A stretch of 64,000 bases of DNA from positions 434,001 to 498,000 of the forward strand of contig NW_024045131.1 in the NCBI RefSeq assembly GCF_012273895.1, written 5' to 3'. Position 1 is the first letter of the stretch. Each line of letters starts with the position of its first letter. This DNA comes from Zerene cesonia. Its lineage: Eukaryota > Arthropoda > Insecta > Lepidoptera > Pieridae. The position numbers were made by a program, and so were the translations under genes. A model generated the notes under the pieces. That model had not been told where the DNA came from. It ran no database searches and saw nothing but the letters and a program-made list of their open reading frames with translations. This document shows, one piece after another, positions 52,801 to 58,800 of this stretch.

Positions 52801-55800
52801 TGACTATAAGTATGAGTTTGAGTTTAAGTATCCCTTACCCCGGTGGAAGACAGTAAGCTGTGGCGGCGCTGCAGCCTCAGTTTCTCAGCTTCGTGCTGAG
52901 CGAACTTCTGGAGTGCGTCATCTATTAAGGTGTCCGGCACTTTCCGCTGGGAAATACGCACTTTGCCTATGTATAGGACCTAAAGTGTTGAAAAAACTGC
53001 ATCAAACTAAATATTAACTGAGGGATAAAAAACCCTGACAATGTAACTTGATAATTAACGCGGGATTTCAATCGATTGAGGTGATTTTTTTTTGTGTTTA
53101 AAATTATTTTAGAAAATTATTGCCATTTGGTCCCATTTTAGAATTTGAAGCACTACCTCCAGGGAAATACCCCTCCTCCAGGGACTTCGGCGACCAACAC
53201 ACCTGAACAACCCGCAAACCGAAGCTAGTGTCAAAGCAAATAGTTAAAATACAGAGCCAAGTATGCGCGTACGCACCTCGAAGAAATGTGACTCGGCCGG
53301 TGACAGGTCCGCGCACAGTGACGTCAGCGCTGACGCGTTGCTCACGCTGCGCGCTAGGGGTGCCACCTCGCTGTTTCTGCGAAGTTAGGATGGTAATAAA
53401 ACTTATAATGATGGTATATGTTAAGTATTGTAGTTTTTTGGATAAGATGTAGGATACTATAACTATTTTAATTTTAATTTTTTATGTCTATTTTTCATAA
53501 CCTTTTTTTTTGTTTTAAGGCATTTGGGTGTTAGACATGTAATCATTATTGCACTTGTTAAGTTGCCAGTTTTTTTTTTTTGCAATTTTGCTTTGGTGTG
53601 TATATTTGTTGGCTAAGCTAAATAAAATAAATGAATGCAGGTACTTGTAAAATTCTGCGAATACATTTTCCAGGAAAATTAGGGAGACAGATATGATAAT
53701 TTCTAATGACACTAAATAATGAAGACAAAGCATTAGGCATGACAACAGGTTGTTTCTTAGAATTTTTATTGATATAATATTATAAAATGGTTCTAATAAA
53801 TTAAGGAAGAATAGAAGCATTAGGGCTGACACTTTAGTGTTTCTGATAGAATGAGTAAAAAAAAAATAATTATGAAGTCTTATTTGTAAAACTACCTCAA
53901 ATCAGGGAAATTGGTAAAGTTAACAGACGTTCTTTAAAAAAAAACTTTTATTTATACCTGTCACTACATAGAATAAAGCAAAGTCGCTTCCATCAGTCTA
54001 TGACATACATATATGTATGCTTAGATCTTTATAAATACACACCGGATATTGATAAGACTTTTTGTTTATATATAGAAGATTCAAGAAGAAGGTTTATATG
54101 TATAGATAACATATATTAAATTACCCCGATATTAACGCGTGCGAAGCCGCAGACAAAAGTTAGTTAGTCATTAGCCTTTTTTCCTATTATATACTTTATC
54201 TATAATACAATCACCAATTCCAGAAGAATTATCGGGTGATGAAACTCACTAACTCTTAAAGAAAATCGATGAGTGAAGCAGATGGTATCTGCCCCAAGCC
54301 CCACAAGGGGACAAGGGACATCACAATGCATCTTAAAATAGCACATACTCAGCTACACCTTATGCTTGTAACATCAATGTCGATCTATTTAAATCTTGGA
54401 TCGACTCCAGAATGTTCCGATGGTTTTATAACCATGTTAGGTTAACAGACTGTATGTATGTTCTTAAAACCATCACAAATAGACAAGTATACAATCTGTG
54501 AGACATAACCGCTATGGAATTTATGAATTTTATATAATATGTCTGTATGCTTCAATTTCTCAAATTACGCAACAGATTTTGATGGGTTTATTTAATAGAT
54601 AGAGCGCTTCAAGAGATAGGTTTATGTATAACTAGCGGTCCGCCCCGGCTTCGCCCGTGGTACATATGTAGCCTATAGCCTTCCTCAATAAATGGGCTAT
54701 CTAACACTGATAGAGATTTTTTAATTGGACCAGTAGTTCCTGAGATTAGTGCGTTTAAACAAACAAACTCTTCAGCTTTATGCGTAACATCCAGCATAGT
54801 TTTTATCCCGGACATTCCACGGAAGCAGGAACTATCGACATCTATCCTCTGTCTATTTCCAATATAGTAGACAAATATAATCTAGTTGGTTTTAAATCCA
54901 TCACCACTTCAAGTAAATATTACTACTTTTAAATAATATAAATATATATAAATAATACTTTTAAATAATATAAATATATATAAATAATACTTTTAAATAA
55001 TAATACTTACAGATTGGAATTACAATTCCCTGGTAAAGATATTGTCGGACTGGCCCAGGGTAGATGTTCGGATCCATTCTGGTGCTGGAAACCAGCGTTC
55101 TTGGTGACGTTCAGCGAGCCGGTAGAACCCTTGGGGGTGGAAGTGGTGGACGTGGGGTCTCGCATTTGGGCGAAGAGGTCTGTCACCTGAAACGCGAAAA
55201 TTACGAACTTTTAGCGTCTAAGCATTTATGTTTATACTTATTCGAAAAATAAACAGAATTTTTATTTAATGTTTTAAATAAATATAACTTGAATTATTTG
55301 TTTATATAGCATTGAAATGCTTTAAAAATGAGACATTTTTAAAGATACGAAAAATTCTGGGGTGTCCCTTAGGCAGGATCACGGGTGGCCGAGAGGCTAG
55401 GCGTTGCTACGGTTAGGCAAGAAACGCAGGTTCGAATCCTGCCTCGTGATCGAATTCTTATTTATAAATTGCTTATTGATAATACATTTATCTCTTTGTT
55501 TTTAATTTTACTATTATTTTAAAATTACGACGCAATTTTCTTTAATGTTGTTATTTCAAAACCTTATTTAGTCAAACAAATGGAATAGAAAGTTTTTTTT
55601 ATGTTTGTATAGACAATCCTTCCTAATCCTACTAATATTATAAATGCGAAAGTTTGTAAGGATGTGTGTGTGTTTGTAGCTCTTTCACGCAAAAACTACT
55701 GAACCGATTGCAATGAATTTTTGTATGTAGACAGCTGGACAAATGGAATAACATATAGCAACGTTAAACCCGATATTCCAACGGGATACGGACTTACGCG

Positions 55801-58800
55801 GGTGAAACCGCGGGGCGCAGCTAGTATTTTACAAACGAAAATGTTTTCTTTTGTTTGTTTGTTTACGACTCACGTCGTAATGGAGCGTTTTTATAGCGAT
55901 TTTTAACACGCTGTAATTAGCTTCACCTATGACTCCTTTAGACCCGAATCTGACCCACTTCAAACGGACAGATTGAATTCAAACTCTGTACACTTATCGC
56001 GGATCGGTGACAATACAATAGTTTCATGAGTTTATCTTATTATCCTGATTAGGATCGCCGGGATAAATAATTTCCTTACGTATACTCTGTATAAGAGCAA
56101 GTGAGACAATTTAATTGATTATAAGATTTCATCGTATTTTTAATTTTTTTTTTTTAAACTTGGTCTATATTTATGTCTGGATATAGTTAGGCTAGGAAAT
56201 GACAAAGCCTCTTTGCCGCAGGGAAATACATGGGCGGGAAGCATTTATATTTTGTTTGTTTGTAATCGGTAATGTTAGAAACTACTGTACCGATTTTAAA
56301 AATTATTTCACCATTAGAAAGCTACTTCGCTGAGTGCCATAGGCTATATTTATACCACAGGCGAAGCCGCTGCGAACTGCTAGTGTATGTATAAATAAAC
56401 AAAGATGGTATAAAAATGGGGGTATAAATAAACAAATTACCTTGATCTTCGGTCAATTATTTTCCATATTAAAGCCATTAGGTACTTTGACATCGCGTTA
56501 CGTCATACGTGGCCTAACCTTGGAGCCAAGGATTTATTCATTCGTTAAAAAATAAAGAAACGTCAGTTATGTTTGTAAACAGTAATTTTATTCAGATTAG
56601 ATGACGCTAGCCTCAGCCCGCGGTTGCACTCGAGTGCACTCGAAGCACTCGAATTTTTCAAATCGGACCAGTCGTTTCTGAGATTAGTACGTTCAAACAA
56701 ACAAAACTTCAGCTTTAAAGTATTAGTATATATTTATAACGGCTTTCCGCTCCGGCTTCGCCCGTGGTACTTATATAGCCTACTAGCTACGCCCCGCGGT
56801 TTCACCCGCTTAAATCCGTATCCCGTAGGAATGTCGGGATAAAAAGTTGCCTATATGCTATTCCAGCTGTCGAGCTGTCTAAGTACCAAATTTCATTGCA
56901 ATCGGTTCAGTAGTCTTTGCGTGAAAGAGCAACAAACACACACACATCCTTACAATCTTTCGCATTTATAATATTAGTAGGATAGGATATAGGATGTCAC
57001 TCAATGAAGATGCAGCTATCTAATGGTGAAAGAATGTTTTAAATAGATCCAGTCGTTTTTGTGTAAATGCATTACAATATAAAACTCCAGATCTTTCTTT
57101 AATTTCAACAATAAAATTCTTTCAATATAAAATAACATTTACAGCAATAGAAAATTACGTTGATGGAAAACACTAATATATGTCCTTGTCCTGATTGACT
57201 TGTTTGTTTGTATGTACGTCTATTGGACGATAGCTCTTCCGTAAATTGAATTGTTAATTTATTCGTTTAATAGCAAATGGGGTCTTTGTACATGCTTATA
57301 TAAGGCGTAGATGGCTATTTAATTTTTAGTTTCCTAACATTAAAATCCTGCAAATATGATAAACGCGAAAGTTTGTGAGGCTGGATGTTTGTGTATGTGT
57401 GTGTTTGTTACTGTATCACGCAAGAACTACTGAACCGGTTGCAATGAAATTTGCTACGTAGACAGCTGGACAACTGGAATAACATATAGGCAACTTTTTA
57501 TCCGGATATTCCTTACGGACTTAAGCGAGTGAAACCGCGGGGCGCAGCTAGTAAAGTATATACAAGCCATGTAATAATACATTAAAGGTATATTTAATAA
57601 CCTTGGCTTTGAATTGAATGGCATCTAATTAGCTACATGATGGTTGAGTGAAGACAATTAGTCGAGTCGAGTACAGATCTTAAGTACCATAACTCTGCAA
57701 GGCATTGGCTTCCTGCGATATCATCATCATCACATTACGAACATCCACAGTGCCAGTGGATTTACCAGCAGGCTGAGTAGGCTCGAGCCTAGGGCGGCAG
57801 AATTGGGGGCGGCAAAATTGGGGAACGATTTTTTTTTTCACCTCATAGAAATCAAAAAGATTTTTCTATGACGGTTCTCAGCTGACGCCTGCAACAAATT
57901 TTGTCGATGACTTTTCTCTCTCGCTTGTCTTTGCACATTTCGGGAGTAGCGAACTTCCACTTGCATTGTAAAAATATGACAATTGTTGAGGCGAGGGCGG
58001 CAAAAACTATTCAGCCTATACCCTGAAAATTTGTAAATCCGCTGCACAGTGCGCTTCAGGAGGTATTTTAATCAAGCACTACTCTGTGAAAACTTGACCG
58101 CCTCCTTGGTACAATGGTTAACGCGTGAGTGTAGAACCGAGGGGTCCTGGGTTCAATTCCCGGTGGGGACGCACAAAAAAAAAAATTCTCGGTCTGGCAG
58201 GACACAGAAGGCTGATCACCTACTTGTCCCTAAAGAAAATCGATCAGTGAAACGGATGTACATCATCTGCCCCATACCCCACTAGGGGACACGGGACTTC
58301 ACTACTACTCTGTGGAATGATCTACCCGCTTCAGGGTTTCCGAACCACTACGACTTGGGTCACTTCAAGATGAGCGTCGTCCCTTAATGGCCGGCAACAC
58401 ACCCACAACTCTCCAGGTTGCGTGGACGCCTATGGGCGGCGCTAATCACCACTTACTGGTGACGGCTCGTTTATATATAAAATATGTATATCTTATTACT
58501 GCTGTTATTAATGAAAAATTAAGCTTATGTTGTTGGAAGGCGACCAGCGAAACGGTGAAGGAAAATATCGTGAGGAAACCGGCATGTCTGAGAATCAAAA
58601 GTTCTACATGTGACATCTGCCCGCACTTGGCCAGCGTGCTGGATTATGGCCTGGACCCCAAAAAGAGGCCTGCGTCCCAGTTGTGGGTACAGGTATGGAC
58701 GGATGGTGATCAGGATCCCAATTGTTAACACAATTTGTTTTAATAATCTTCTTAAAATATTTACCTACTTCCCGTAATATCTATCTGTGTTACAGTATGC

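Noticed and set aside
58100..58175. tRNA gene
   Set aside because: Box A and box B-like words are present but the cloverleaf is incomplete and it continues into the S2 SINE body.
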